A program made the translations under genes and the position numbers. This document shows positions 1-8,924 of a stretch of 64,000 nucleotides of DNA, in pieces. The notes under the pieces are model-generated. The model was given only the letters and a program-made list of their open reading frames with translations, was not told where the DNA came from and did not search any database. Within the stretch, counting starts at the first letter, position 1, and every line of letters begins with the position of its first letter. This DNA is from Flavobacterium sp. SUN052 (GTDB lineage Bacteria > Bacteroidota > Bacteroidia > Flavobacteriales > Flavobacteriaceae), in the NCBI RefSeq assembly GCF_028867935.1, contig NZ_JAPQNS010000009.1, forward strand, positions 124,001 through 188,000. The letters run 5' to 3'.

Positions 1-423
1 GGGCGTCGTAGGTTGTTCGGGCAGCAGTTCCGTTGGGCGACGAACTAACTCGTAGTAAGCCTGTGCCTTCAAGGCTGCTCGTAAAAACTCCTCGTAATTA
101 AAGGGCTTCAGCAGGTAATCGAGCGCATCGACCCGGTATCCTTCCAGCGCATACTGGTTGTAGGCTGTTGTGAAAATAACACGCGGGGCAGAGCGGCCAT
201 TGTTACCTGCGTCGAGAACGCGGGCCAGTTCGAGACCCGTCAGATCGGGCATCTGAATATCTAAAAACAACACATCAACGGGTTGCTCATGCAATCCCCG
301 AAGGGCTTCGATAGCGTTGCTGTAGCGTCCGGCCAGACGCAGGAAAGGCGTTTGTTCAATAAACGCACAGACCAGCCCAAGGGCCAATGGTTCATCGTCG
401 ACAGCAAGGCAGGAAAGGGTCAT
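1..423 (-). CDS. LytTR-type response regulator, N-terminal part (cut by window edge)
   Basis: This is the receiver half of a response regulator that should be phosphorylated by the histidine kinase just upstream. The start is an ATG at 423, and the frame stays open to base 1, giving 141 codons. Visible receiver features are the acidic pair VDDEP near residue 10, the phospho-acceptor aspartate in VLFLDIQMPD, the TTAYN switch region and the conserved lysine in LLKPF. A linker rich in Pro and Thr begins at the window edge. A DNA-binding LytTR domain beyond the edge is expected from the partner kinase type but is not visible. The kinase stop lies 6 nt upstream, so the two genes are very likely co-transcribed. 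Confidence 0.85.
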   Translation of the reverse strand, partial: MTLSCLAVDDEPLALGLVCAFIEQTPFLRLAGRYSNAIEALRGLHEQPVDVLFLDIQMPDLTGLELARVLDAGNNGRSAPRVIFTTAYNQYALEGYRVDALDYLLKPFNYEEFLRAALKAQAYYELVRRPTELLPEQPTTP

Positions 424-429
424 AACTGT

Positions 430-1497
430 TTACTGTAGTGTTAGACCCAAATCTACAACATATTCCTGGCGGTCAGTGTCATGAACGGCGCTGAGTTGAT
501 ACTGACCGGGGTAGAGCAGGTCGAGTCGACGGCGGGTATTGGTTAAACCAATCCCACTGCTTACTTCGAGCGAAGTGGATTTCTCCGGGAAAACTGTATT
601 TCGAACCTGCATCCGTAGTCGCTTACCGGTTTGGGTAATATCAATTTCGATACGACTAGGCAGCAGCGCGCTGACACCATGTTTGAAGGCATTTTCTACA
701 AAAGGCAACAAAAGCATGGTGGCAATCTGGGCATCGTGCAGTGGCGTAGGCTGAACAAACAGAACCTTTACTTTGTCGGTCAGGCGGAGTTGCATCAGCT
801 CAATATAATCCTGTACAAAAGCGATTTCCTGGCTTAGTTGTCCCGTTCCATTCGGGTTTTCATATAGCACATAGCGCATCATACGGGAGAGCCGGTGCAG
901 CGCTTCGCGGGCTTTCACGACATCGAGCAGGGTGAGGGCGTAAATGTTGTTAAGCGTATTGAAAAAGAAATGCGGATTGATCTGCGCTTTCAAAAACAGC
1001 AATTCTGAACTGACTTTAGCCTGTTCCAGATCCTGCCGTAACTGAGCATCCCGTTGCCAGGTGCGCACGGCTGTGATACTGGTACTGATGCCCAGGATAA
1101 ATAGCGTTGATAATAACGTTCCCTGAAACCAGCGACCGGGCCGCGGGGGCTTTCCGCCACCGTCGGGATTGTAGGCCCGATGAATCAGCACGTGTAATTC
1201 AAAGTAGGACTCAAACGCCCAGATAAAGAGCAAGATTCCGGCGACCACTGCTACCAGGGCACCCATGTAAACTCCGATCCTGTCGCGGAAGAGTAACTGC
1301 GGAGCCATCACTTCCGAATTCAGGTAGAATGCTGCGATCAATAATGCACATAAAAGCCCTTGTTTCACCCAAAATAAATTGGGCAGGTCTACCCCCGAAC
1401 TAAGGGGCTGATACAGCAGAAATGTGAATAGCAATAACCCCCAACCCAAAATATGGATTAGTACCGGAACATACGTACGGATGGTTTTAACAGACAT
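430..1497 (-). CDS. LytS/YehU-family sensor histidine kinase
   Basis: A 355-aa membrane histidine kinase of the PF06580 (His_kinase) type. Four hydrophobic segments occupy about residues 10-30, 45-60, 75-95 and 125-145, followed by a short helical linker. The phospho-acceptor is H176 in the motif QINPHFFFNTLNNI, typical of this family. An ATPase region follows with N-box LPFVENAFKHG and glycine box GIGLTNTRRRL. There is no separate extracellular sensor domain, so the membrane bundle itself is the likely sensor. The response regulator starts 6 nt after the stop. The stimulus cannot be told from the sequence. Confidence 0.88.
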   Translation of the reverse strand: MSVKTIRTYVPVLIHILGWGLLLFTFLLYQPLSSGVDLPNLFWVKQGLLCALLIAAFYLNSEVMAPQLLFRDRIGVYMGALVAVVAGILLFIWAFESYFELHVLIHRAYNPDGGGKPPRPGRWFQGTLLSTLFILGISTSITAVRTWQRDAQLRQDLEQAKVSSELLFLKAQINPHFFFNTLNNIYALTLLDVVKAREALHRLSRMMRYVLYENPNGTGQLSQEIAFVQDYIELMQLRLTDKVKVLFVQPTPLHDAQIATMLLLPFVENAFKHGVSALLPSRIEIDITQTGKRLRMQVRNTVFPEKSTSLEVSSGIGLTNTRRRLDLLYPGQYQLSAVHDTDRQEYVVDLGLTLQ

Positions 1498-1594
1498 GAG
1501 TTCTCAGTTATCAGTGAACAACGAACAGTGAACAGTTAATAACGAGCAAGAGAACTACTTACTGATAGCAGTTCGCTGCTCACTGTTCACTGTT
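1498..1594. repeat. Intergenic inverted repeat built of CAGTGAACAGT-like words
   Basis: Words such as GAACAGTGAACAGTT (about 1523-1537) are answered in inverse orientation by CTGCTCACTGTTCACTGTT (about 1575-1593). The second arm lies inside the 3' end of the hydrolase gene and encodes its last dozen residues. It resembles the repeat at 15238-15352 in style, using short AGT and CAGT words. Confidence 0.55.
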
Positions 1595-2502
1595 TTTTCC
1601 AGCCATGTACCGAAAAGCTCGATCCAATGGTCGGAAGGAAGATTGTTTTTACGCATTCCGAAACCGTGACCTCCGTTTGCATACAGATGCAGTTCGGCTG
1701 GTTTTTTGGCTTTGGTCCAGTCAGTATATAATTGAACGCTATGCGGAGCCAAGCCCAACTGATCGTCGGTAGCGGCCAGAATAAACGCTGGTGGTGCATC
1801 AGCAGGAACGTCCTTTTTGATGACCCACTCGTACTGCAAATAAATAGGGCCACCAAAATCGGGGCGAGTCTGGGGTGTGTAATTGTACATTACCGATGCG
1901 GCCACCGTACCACCCGCCGAAAAACCGATGATGCCAATTCGTTTTGGGTTCAGACCATAGTCAGCTGCGTGTTGCCGAACGTAGCCAACTGCTGCCAGCC
2001 CATCGGCCATCGCTAGTTTTATGATCGGGGTTACCTCGGTTTCCATTTGCTGGCTATTTTTTGCCGTCAGTTCGGCGGTCGGGTCAGTCGTTTTGCTGGC
2101 TACTAATCGGTACTTAAGAACAAAACAGGTGACCCCTTTGGCCGCCAGCCAACGGGCTACTTCATAACCCTCGCTATCGATTGACAGGGCGTGAAATCCA
2201 CCGCCAGGACAAATTACAACCGAGGTTCCATTAGACGCAACGGTCGGTTTGAAAATCGTCAGTGTGGGGTCGGTAACGTTATATACGATACGAGTTTGCC
2301 ACATATTACTAGTATTCTCGGCTTCTTTTTGTTTCCAATCTTCTGATCCGGGAGCTGCCCCCGGATAGAGTCGCACCACAGTTGGCGAGCTAGCAGTCGG
2401 TGAGGTAGATTTTGGTTTTGTAGTTACTTGATCGGCTAACAGGCGTTGTGCTTGAACAGATGCAGACAAAGCCAGTAGACCACTGACAATAAGGTACTTC
2501 AT
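1555..2502 (-). CDS. Exported alpha/beta hydrolase (acetylxylan-esterase-like)
   Basis: A 315-aa secreted serine hydrolase. A signal peptide occupies residues 1-19 and ends ASVQAQ. A Ser/Thr/Pro-rich linker covers about residues 25-42. The hydrolase core carries an oxyanion-hole stretch CPGGGF (about 98-103), the nucleophile elbow GFSAGG with Ser195, an acid at Asp246 or Asp247, and His279 in NGGHGFG. This layout matches the BD-FAE/acetylxylan-esterase branch that de-acetylates plant polysaccharides; the substrate is inferred only. The last residues come from an intergenic repeat, so the C-terminus was probably remodelled. Downstream in the same direction lies the LytS-type kinase. Confidence 0.8.
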   Translation of the reverse strand: MKYLIVSGLLALSASVQAQRLLADQVTTKPKSTSPTASSPTVVRLYPGAAPGSEDWKQKEAENTSNMWQTRIVYNVTDPTLTIFKPTVASNGTSVVICPGGGFHALSIDSEGYEVARWLAAKGVTCFVLKYRLVASKTTDPTAELTAKNSQQMETEVTPIIKLAMADGLAAVGYVRQHAADYGLNPKRIGIIGFSAGGTVAASVMYNYTPQTRPDFGGPIYLQYEWVIKKDVPADAPPAFILAATDDQLGLAPHSVQLYTDWTKAKKPAELHLYANGGHGFGMRKNNLPSDHWIELFGTWLEKTVNSEQRTAISK

Positions 2503-2782
2503 GAGGAGGTTTAAATGAGGAAACGTACTAAGGAATAATAAACATACAGCCTATTCAACTAGAATCAAGCTGGGTATAGATGGCTTCTGCAAATGAATCG
2601 ATAAGCAGCCCATTTTTGTCGCTTAGTCTAGTTGGGAGAATGAATATATAAAACAAGATACTATTTCGCACATTCATCGGTGAAAACCGGCATTCTGACG
2701 ATAGTCGGTGGGGGGCTGTCTATTGGACTTTTTTAAGAAACAGTACGGTTGTTGTTTTGTAGCATTCACTATACAGAATACT

Positions 2783-5449
2783 ATGAAAACAAACGTACTA
2801 CTACTATTCACCTTCCTGACAGTATCTTCATCTATTGCGCTTGCCCAGTTTCCCGGCGGAGGGGGTGGTGGTTTTGGTCGCCCCGGCGGTGGCGGAGGAG
2901 GAATGGACGGCGAACGCCGGACACGCTCCAATACTGATTCGAGAATGCCCGGTAACCCAATGGAGCAGGCACAACCTATTCCCAAAGGCAACGGTAAAAT
3001 CAGCGGTCTTCTACTCGACTCTACCAGCAGCAAGCCTGTTGAATATGCAACAGTAGCCCTTATCAATCAGAAAACGGGTAAACCCGTTGACGGAACCACC
3101 GCCGACGATAAAGGTCGTTTTACGCTGAGTAAAATTGCTCCCGGTGATTATAGCATCCAGGCCACTTTTTTGGGCTTTCAGAACAAAACGATCAAGGATA
3201 TTCACATCGATAAAAACGCTGATATTCAAATTGGTCTGGTAAAACTGTCGCCCGATGTGCGCACGCTCTCCGAAGTAGAAGTGACCGGGCAGCGGGCTGT
3301 TGTGGAAGAGAAAGTGGATCGGCTGGTTTACAATGCCGAAAAAGATGTGACCAGCAAAGGGGGCGATGCTGCCGATGTGATGCGTCGGGTACCAATGCTC
3401 TCAGTTGACTTAGACGGCAATCTGTCGTTGCGGGGAAGCAGCAACGTTCGGGTATTGATCAACAACAAACCGTCGACTATTGTGGCGGGTAGCGTGGCTG
3501 ATGCGCTGAAGCAGATTCCGGCCGATATGATTAAAACGGTGGAGGTCATTACCTCGCCATCGGCTAAATATGATGCCGAAGGTTCAGCGGGTATTATCAA
3601 TATTGTGACCAAGAAAAACACCCTGCGCGGAGCTACACTTGGCGTTGATGGTGGCTTGGGCAACCGGGGTAGCATGTTGGGCCTGAATGGTAATTACCGC
3701 ACGGGAAAAATGGGTTTCTCGCTGTCTGGTCATGGCCGGGCACAGTACAACGTCAAAGGCCAGTTTGTGAATGAGCAGACGCGCGGTACTTTGCTAACCA
3801 TGCAACAGGCCGACACCAAAAACAGCAGCCTGAACGGATCGTATAATTTGGGTTGGGATTACGACATCGACTCGAAAAACGTAATTACGGCGGGTGTTCG
3901 TTACGGCGCCAGAAACCAACTGAATAGCCAGGAACTGTTTACCCGGATTTCGGGCGGTAGCTTGACCACACCTTCGCTGTCATACCGCAGTGTAGACGTG
4001 AAAGACCTGTCGGGAACGGTGGATGTGAACGTGGACTATACCCGGACACTCAAAAAACCACAGCAGGAAATCAGCATTCTGACTCAGTTTAGCCGCAACA
4101 ATCGTACAAACAATTACGTCTCTGATTTACTCAACGATACCCGCAGTAGCGTTATCGGCGGAACGCGTAACGACAACGATAGCTACAATCAGGAAAGCAC
4201 CATTCAGATTGATTATCAGTCGCCGGTTGGCAAGAACCAGCAGATCGAGTTCGGTGGAAAAGGCATTTTCCGGCAGGTACAAAGTGATTACCGCTATCTG
4301 ACCCTGCTAAATGGTAGTTATATCGATAACATTCAGCAACCTGCCAACGGCCTCGACTACAATCAGAACGTGATGGGTTCCTACCTGTCCTATACCTACC
4401 AGTCGAAAAGCAAAGTCACGATCAAAGCGGGTGGACGGTATGAGTACACGATGATTGATGCCAAGTTCCGCACCGAGCAACCCAGTTCGGGCATCAACAT
4501 TCCTGATTACGGTAACTTTGTGCCCAGCATCAACCTCTCGAAAAGTCTGAGCGGGGGAAAAATGGTCAAACTGTCTTTCAACCGTCGATTGCAGCGGCCT
4601 GGTATTCAGTTCCTGAACCCGAACGTGAATGCAGCTAACCCGCAGAACATCACCGTTGGTAATCCGTACCTCTCGCCCGAGTTAAGCAATAACGTGGAGG
4701 CAAGTTTCAGCACGTATGTAAAAACGCTGTATGTAAACCTGACGGTATTTGGTCGCCAGACAAACAATTCGATTCAGAGCATCCGTACCTCGAACGATCT
4801 GGGTGTTATCACAACAACCTACGACAACATCGGGCAGGAGCAGGCAACAGGTATCAACCTGTTTGGTAATGCTACGCTGTTCCAGAAATGGCAGCTCGGC
4901 GGTGGTATCGATGCTTACTATGTGTATCTGACAAACAACCGTAGTAGTACCCTGATGGACCCCACCCTGAAACAGAGCAATTCTGGCGTAGTTGTTTCGG
5001 GTCGTTTGTTCACCAATGTGCAGCTTAAAAACGGATGGGGTGTGCAGGGCTTTAGCTTTATTCGGGGCAACCAGGTTACGCTTCAGGGAACATCAGGCAG
5101 TTTTTACATGTACAGCCTGGGCGTGAAAAAAGACTTCGTAAATAAGAAAGGTAGCCTTGGTTTAGCCGCTGAGAACTTCCTGGCTAACTCGATGAAGATA
5201 CGTACTATGGTTAATACCCCTACGTTCACGCAAAACAGTACGAATCAAATGTTCAATCGTGGGGTGCGTTTGACGTTCTCGTATAAGATTGGTAAAATGA
5301 CGTTTGAGCAGCCAAACCGTCGACGGAAGAAATCAGTTAGCAACGACGACGTTAAAGGCGATGGCGGTGGCGGTAACGATCAGCAGCAGGCAGCGCCAGC
5401 AGCTACACCAGCAGCAGGCGGTGGTGGCGGTGGTCGACCAAGACAGTAG
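2783..5449 (+). CDS. TonB-dependent-receptor-like outer membrane protein (PF14905 type), paralogue 1
   Basis: An 888-aa outer-membrane barrel. The ATG at 2783 is chosen over an upstream in-frame codon because it gives a clean signal peptide ending IALAQ. A Gly-rich stretch follows, then a carboxypeptidase-regulatory-like domain (about residues 75-155), a plug domain (about 165-285, with VEVTGQ, NVRVLINNKP and EVITSPSAKYDAEG) and a long barrel of the Outer_membrane_b-barrel family. After the last predicted strand (LTFSYKIGKMTF) comes a basic patch RRRKK and a Gly/Ala/Gln tail of about 40 residues, instead of the usual terminal aromatic residue. The substrate is unknown. A close paralogue lies at 16976-20107. 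Confidence 0.87.
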   Translation: MKTNVLLLFTFLTVSSSIALAQFPGGGGGGFGRPGGGGGGMDGERRTRSNTDSRMPGNPMEQAQPIPKGNGKISGLLLDSTSSKPVEYATVALINQKTGKPVDGTTADDKGRFTLSKIAPGDYSIQATFLGFQNKTIKDIHIDKNADIQIGLVKLSPDVRTLSEVEVTGQRAVVEEKVDRLVYNAEKDVTSKGGDAADVMRRVPMLSVDLDGNLSLRGSSNVRVLINNKPSTIVAGSVADALKQIPADMIKTVEVITSPSAKYDAEGSAGIINIVTKKNTLRGATLGVDGGLGNRGSMLGLNGNYRTGKMGFSLSGHGRAQYNVKGQFVNEQTRGTLLTMQQADTKNSSLNGSYNLGWDYDIDSKNVITAGVRYGARNQLNSQELFTRISGGSLTTPSLSYRSVDVKDLSGTVDVNVDYTRTLKKPQQEISILTQFSRNNRTNNYVSDLLNDTRSSVIGGTRNDNDSYNQESTIQIDYQSPVGKNQQIEFGGKGIFRQVQSDYRYLTLLNGSYIDNIQQPANGLDYNQNVMGSYLSYTYQSKSKVTIKAGGRYEYTMIDAKFRTEQPSSGINIPDYGNFVPSINLSKSLSGGKMVKLSFNRRLQRPGIQFLNPNVNAANPQNITVGNPYLSPELSNNVEASFSTYVKTLYVNLTVFGRQTNNSIQSIRTSNDLGVITTTYDNIGQEQATGINLFGNATLFQKWQLGGGIDAYYVYLTNNRSSTLMDPTLKQSNSGVVVSGRLFTNVQLKNGWGVQGFSFIRGNQVTLQGTSGSFYMYSLGVKKDFVNKKGSLGLAAENFLANSMKIRTMVNTPTFTQNSTNQMFNRGVRLTFSYKIGKMTFEQPNRRRKKSVSNDDVKGDGGGGNDQQQAAPAATPAAGGGGGGRPRQ

Positions 5450-5611
5450 AAATCTCAGTTAGTTGTCATTAATAGTCATTCATTGTCATGATTCGTTCTG
5501 GCAATGATTGACTTTTTTTGTGGCTTTAAACCTAATGGCCACAGTGCAATCAAATGACTGCTAATGATGCCAAAGGCAGATGACAATTTAACGACCATAA
5601 ACAAATGACCC
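5450..5611. repeat. Degenerate GTCATT / AATGAC intergenic repeat
   Basis: Several GTCATT words (TTGTCATTAATAGTCATTCATTGTCAT near 5462) face AATGAC-type words near 5553-5610. The last one, AAATGACC, supplies the start codon of the next gene. The same words occur at 7461-7559 and 24823-24858, each time between genes. Confidence 0.5.
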
Positions 5612-6486
5612 AAATCACTCGCCGTACTGTACTGAAAGCCGGTGCCCTTGCCCTAACAGCCCCTTTTCTGTCGAAACTCGATGCACTTGCTGCTAAACCC
5701 AAAGCTGCTGGTCTTCAACTCTATACCCTTCGGAATGAAATTGCCAAGGATGTAGATGGAGTGATTGCTAAAGTAGCCCAGATCGGCTATAAAAAAGTGG
5801 AGAACTTTGGCTATGCCGATGGTAAGTTCTTTGGTAAAACACCCAAAGAGTACGCTGCCCTGCTCAAAAGTCACGGACTAACGGCTCCAAGTGGTCATTA
5901 CACCACAGGTAATACCATGCCCAAGGCAAAAGGCACGCTCACCAATGACTGGAGCCGGGCTATTGATGATGCCGCCGAACTGGGGCAGAAATACATGATT
6001 TGCGCGTTTTTGTTTCCCGAGGAGCGCAAAACCATCGACGATTACAAACGCCATGCCGACCTGTTCAATAAATCGGCCGAAGCTTGCAAAGCGCATGGAA
6101 TTCAGTTTGCGTACCACAACCACGATTTTGAGTTTAAGACAGTCGATGGACAACTGCCCTACGATTTGTTGCTGAAAAGCACAGACTCGAAACTGGTTAA
6201 GATGGAATTAGATTTGTACTGGACTGTTTTTGCAGGAAAAGATCCTGTGGAAATCTTTAAACAAAGCCCCGGTCGTTTCCCGCTATGGCACTTAAAAGAC
6301 ATTGCCAAGACGGAGAAACGGGAGTTTGCCGAAGTTGGAACAGGCAGTATCGACTTTGCCCGTATTCTGGCTGCTAAAAAAACGGCTGGCTTGGTCCATT
6401 CATTTGTAGAGCAGGACGTGTGTCAGCGGCCTCCGCTCGAAGCAATTGCTATCAGCTATGCGAATGTGCAGAAGCTAGATATTTAA
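5605..6486 (+). CDS. Tat-exported sugar phosphate isomerase/epimerase-like TIM barrel
   Basis: A 293-aa protein of the xylose-isomerase-like TIM-barrel family (PF01261). The N-terminus TRRTVLKAGALAL followed by TAPFLSKL reads as a twin-arginine export signal, so the enzyme probably works in the periplasm. Metal-site motifs expected for the family are visible: AYHNHDFEF (about residues 170-178), KMELDLYW (about 200-207) and WHLKDI (about 231-236). It is followed by a strong hairpin terminator. Many Bacteroidota encode such Tat-exported paralogues near sugar genes. The actual sugar cannot be deduced. Confidence 0.85.
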   Translation: MTQITRRTVLKAGALALTAPFLSKLDALAAKPKAAGLQLYTLRNEIAKDVDGVIAKVAQIGYKKVENFGYADGKFFGKTPKEYAALLKSHGLTAPSGHYTTGNTMPKAKGTLTNDWSRAIDDAAELGQKYMICAFLFPEERKTIDDYKRHADLFNKSAEACKAHGIQFAYHNHDFEFKTVDGQLPYDLLLKSTDSKLVKMELDLYWTVFAGKDPVEIFKQSPGRFPLWHLKDIAKTEKREFAEVGTGSIDFARILAAKKTAGLVHSFVEQDVCQRPPLEAIAISYANVQKLDI

Positions 6487-6510
6487 TAGTAGTCACAGCG
6501 TTGCGCAGTG

Positions 6511-6596
6511 AAAGCACCGGTACGCCAGAGCGGGAGTGTCACGAAGGGAAATTAAAAGCTCTGTGAAACTCACACTCCGGCGTACCGGTGCTTTTT
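6511..6596 (+). terminator. Rho-independent terminator after the sugar isomerase
   Basis: A perfect 16-bp stem pairs AAAGCACCGGTACGCC (6511-6526) with its inverse at 6579-6594. A second inner stem pairs GGAGTGT (6533-6539) with ACACTCC (6572-6578). A T run follows at 6591-6596. Confidence 0.85.
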
Positions 6597-6711
6597 ATAT
6601 GTAGGACAGACAGGGAAAGCCACCCCCCGTTTTCGTACTTGCTTTGAGTAAGATTTAGGGGTCTTATCCTCTCTATAAAGTTACTCCATTGCAAATTACT
6701 CACTACCTGTT

Positions 6712-7461
6712 ATGACCGTTGGGTTATTCATCCCTTGCTACGTTGATCAGTTTTACCCGAAGGTAGCTATTGCTACGCTCGAACTTCTTGAAAAACAGCG
6801 TATTAATGGCGAGCCTATAAAAGTGGTTTTCCCCAAAGGGCAAACCTGTTGTGGCCAGCCAATGGCTAATTCGGGGTTTGAGCACCTAACCAGCACGCTC
6901 AACGAGCGGTTTGTGGAGCAGTTTGGAGAGGTCGATTATATTGTGTGTCCATCAGGGAGTTGCACACTTCATCTGAAAGAGCATTTACACACTAAAACTA
7001 ACGATTCGGAGGCTGTAGCCGTACGAAAACGCATTTACGAACTGACTGAGTTTCTGACCGATGTCGTAAACATTTCCAGTATAACAGCGCGTTTCCCCCA
7101 TAAAGTAGGGCTGCACCAAAGTTGCCACGGGCAACGCGGTTTGCACCTGTCGCAGATGAGTGAACTGGTTGCCAAGCCATATTCAAAACCTGTTCGCCTG
7201 CTCAACATGGTTAACGGGTTGAGCCTGGTTGATCTCGACCGACCCGACGAATGTTGTGGTTTTGGAGGCACTTTTTGTGTGATGGAAGAAGCGGTATCAT
7301 CCAAAATGGGTAAAGACCGGGTGGCTGACCATCTCCGTCACGGAGCCGAATATATTACAGCGGCCGATATGTCGTGCCTGATGCATCTGGAAGGCATTCT
7401 ACGGCGGCAAAAAAGTCAGACGAAAGTGATTCACATTGCTGAAATTTTAAATAGTCATTGA
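6712..7461 (+). CDS. lutA: LutA, lactate utilization (Fe-S)-binding subunit
   Basis: A 249-aa protein of the cysteine-rich-domain family and first gene of lutABC, whose products together oxidise L-lactate to pyruvate. Two CCG-type motifs are present: TCCGQPMANSGF (about residues 45-56) and ECCGFGGTF (about 180-188). An additional CPSGSC lies near residue 83. These cysteines bind an iron-sulfur cluster in related proteins such as the heterodisulfide reductase subunit and GlpC. Start and length fit LutA of Bacillus and Bacteroidota. The gene is followed by lutB and lutC in the same direction. Confidence 0.9.
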   Translation: MTVGLFIPCYVDQFYPKVAIATLELLEKQRINGEPIKVVFPKGQTCCGQPMANSGFEHLTSTLNERFVEQFGEVDYIVCPSGSCTLHLKEHLHTKTNDSEAVAVRKRIYELTEFLTDVVNISSITARFPHKVGLHQSCHGQRGLHLSQMSELVAKPYSKPVRLLNMVNGLSLVDLDRPDECCGFGGTFCVMEEAVSSKMGKDRVADHLRHGAEYITAADMSCLMHLEGILRRQKSQTKVIHIAEILNSH

Positions 7462-7559
7462 GTTGTCATTCGCTTCGCTATCATTGGTCATGGGTACATC
7501 TAATGACAGCGAAGCTAATGACTAATAACAGCGAAGCAAATGACCAATGACCAAATGAC
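7461..7559. repeat. GTCATT / AATGAC repeat between lutA and lutB
   Basis: GTCATTCGCTTCGCTATCAT (from about 7465) is mirrored by words such as AATGACAGCGAAGC and AATGACCAATGACC (about 7501-7559), giving a large imperfect hairpin. The right arm runs into the first codons of lutB. Confidence 0.55.
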
Positions 7560-8922
7560 TACTCTTGATCACGCTGAACGGGCCGACGTTTTTAACCGCG
7601 ATGAAGAGCGTGTTGACTGGCACGATCAGACGCTCTGGTTTATCCGCCAGAAGCGCGACCGGGCGGCTAATACGTTGCCCGAATGGGAAGCACTGCGCGA
7701 GGCAGCGTCACAGATAAAACATAACGTTCTGGGTAATCTGGACGAATATCTGGTAGAGTTTGAAGCCAATGCTCAACGCAACGGAATAACGGTGCATTGG
7801 GCCGCCGATGCTGCTGAACACAACAAGATTGTGCATCAGATATTAGTTGAACAGGGTGTTACCCAGATGGTCAAAAGTAAGTCGATGCTGACCGAAGAGT
7901 GCCACCTCAACGAATTTCTGGGTGAAAATGGCATCGAGGTGATCGACACCGACCTAGGCGAACGCGTTGTGCAGCTAGCGGGTGAACCACCCAGCCATAT
8001 TGTGATGCCCTGCATTCACAAAAAGAAGGAGGAAATCGGCGAAATTTTCCATTACCATATGGGTACCGAAGCCGGCCTAAGCGATCCCCAGATCCTGACC
8101 GGACTGGCCCGCGCCGACCTTCGCGAACGATTTCTGACCCGTCGGGTTGCACTCACAGGTGTTAACTTCGCCGTTGCCGAAACGGGGGAGTTTGTGGTTT
8201 GCACCAACGAAGGGAATGCCGATATGGGCGCGCATCTTGCCGATGTACACATCGCCTGCATGGGTATGGAAAAGATTATTCCGAAGCGGGAACACCTCGG
8301 CGTTTTTCTACGGCTACTGGCTCGTTCGGCAACGGGTCAACCCAGCACCACGTACACGAGCCATTTCAAGAAACCCCGTACCGGCCAGACAATGCACCTT
8401 GTCATTGTAGATAATGGCCGCACGGTACAATTGGGTCGCCCAGACTTTCGAAATTCGCTGAAATGCATCCGGTGTGCGGCCTGTATGAACACCTGCCCCG
8501 TGTATCGGCGGAGCGGAGGGCATAGCTACCACAATGCAATTAGCGGGCCGATTGGGTCAATACTGGCTCCTAATCTGGATATGAAGAAGTATGCCGATCT
8601 GCCGTTTGCCAGCACCTTATGCGGTTCGTGCAGCAACGTGTGCCCGGTCAAGATTGACATTCACCAGCAGCTTTACAAATGGCGGCAGGTATTGGTCAAA
8701 GAAGGCTACGTAACCTCGGCAAAAGCCGCCAGCATGCAGGCAATGAACACCGTGCTGTCAAATCGGCGGTTTTTTGAAGTCGCCGGTGGTGTTGGGCGAA
8801 CCATGATGAAATGGTTTCCTGGCATTGTTAGCAACAGCATGAATCCCTGGTACAAACACCGCGAAATGCCCACTCCCCCTGAACAATCGTTCCGGGATTG
8901 GTACGCTGAAAACAGAAAATAA
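7540..8922 (+). CDS. lutB: LutB, lactate utilization iron-sulfur protein
   Basis: A 460-aa protein with an N-terminal LUD domain (about residues 60-290) and a C-terminal ferredoxin-like region. Two cluster motifs, CIRCAACMNTCP (about 309-320) and CGSCSNVCP (about 361-369), can ligate two 4Fe-4S clusters, as expected for LutB/YkgF. The start is ambiguous. ATGs at 7540 and 7555 are in frame, and the first five residues (MTNDQ) are encoded by the intergenic AATGACC repeat, so Met at 7555 may be the true start. The gap to lutC is 2 nt, which indicates an operon. Confidence 0.92.
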   Translation: MTNDQMTTLDHAERADVFNRDEERVDWHDQTLWFIRQKRDRAANTLPEWEALREAASQIKHNVLGNLDEYLVEFEANAQRNGITVHWAADAAEHNKIVHQILVEQGVTQMVKSKSMLTEECHLNEFLGENGIEVIDTDLGERVVQLAGEPPSHIVMPCIHKKKEEIGEIFHYHMGTEAGLSDPQILTGLARADLRERFLTRRVALTGVNFAVAETGEFVVCTNEGNADMGAHLADVHIACMGMEKIIPKREHLGVFLRLLARSATGQPSTTYTSHFKKPRTGQTMHLVIVDNGRTVQLGRPDFRNSLKCIRCAACMNTCPVYRRSGGHSYHNAISGPIGSILAPNLDMKKYADLPFASTLCGSCSNVCPVKIDIHQQLYKWRQVLVKEGYVTSAKAASMQAMNTVLSNRRFFEVAGGVGRTMMKWFPGIVSNSMNPWYKHREMPTPPEQSFRDWYAENRK

Positions 8923-8924
8923 AC

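Noticed and set aside
2674..3066. A proline-rich reading frame on the minus strand
   Set aside because: It is the complement of the Gly-rich start of receptor 1, without a start region or family motifs.
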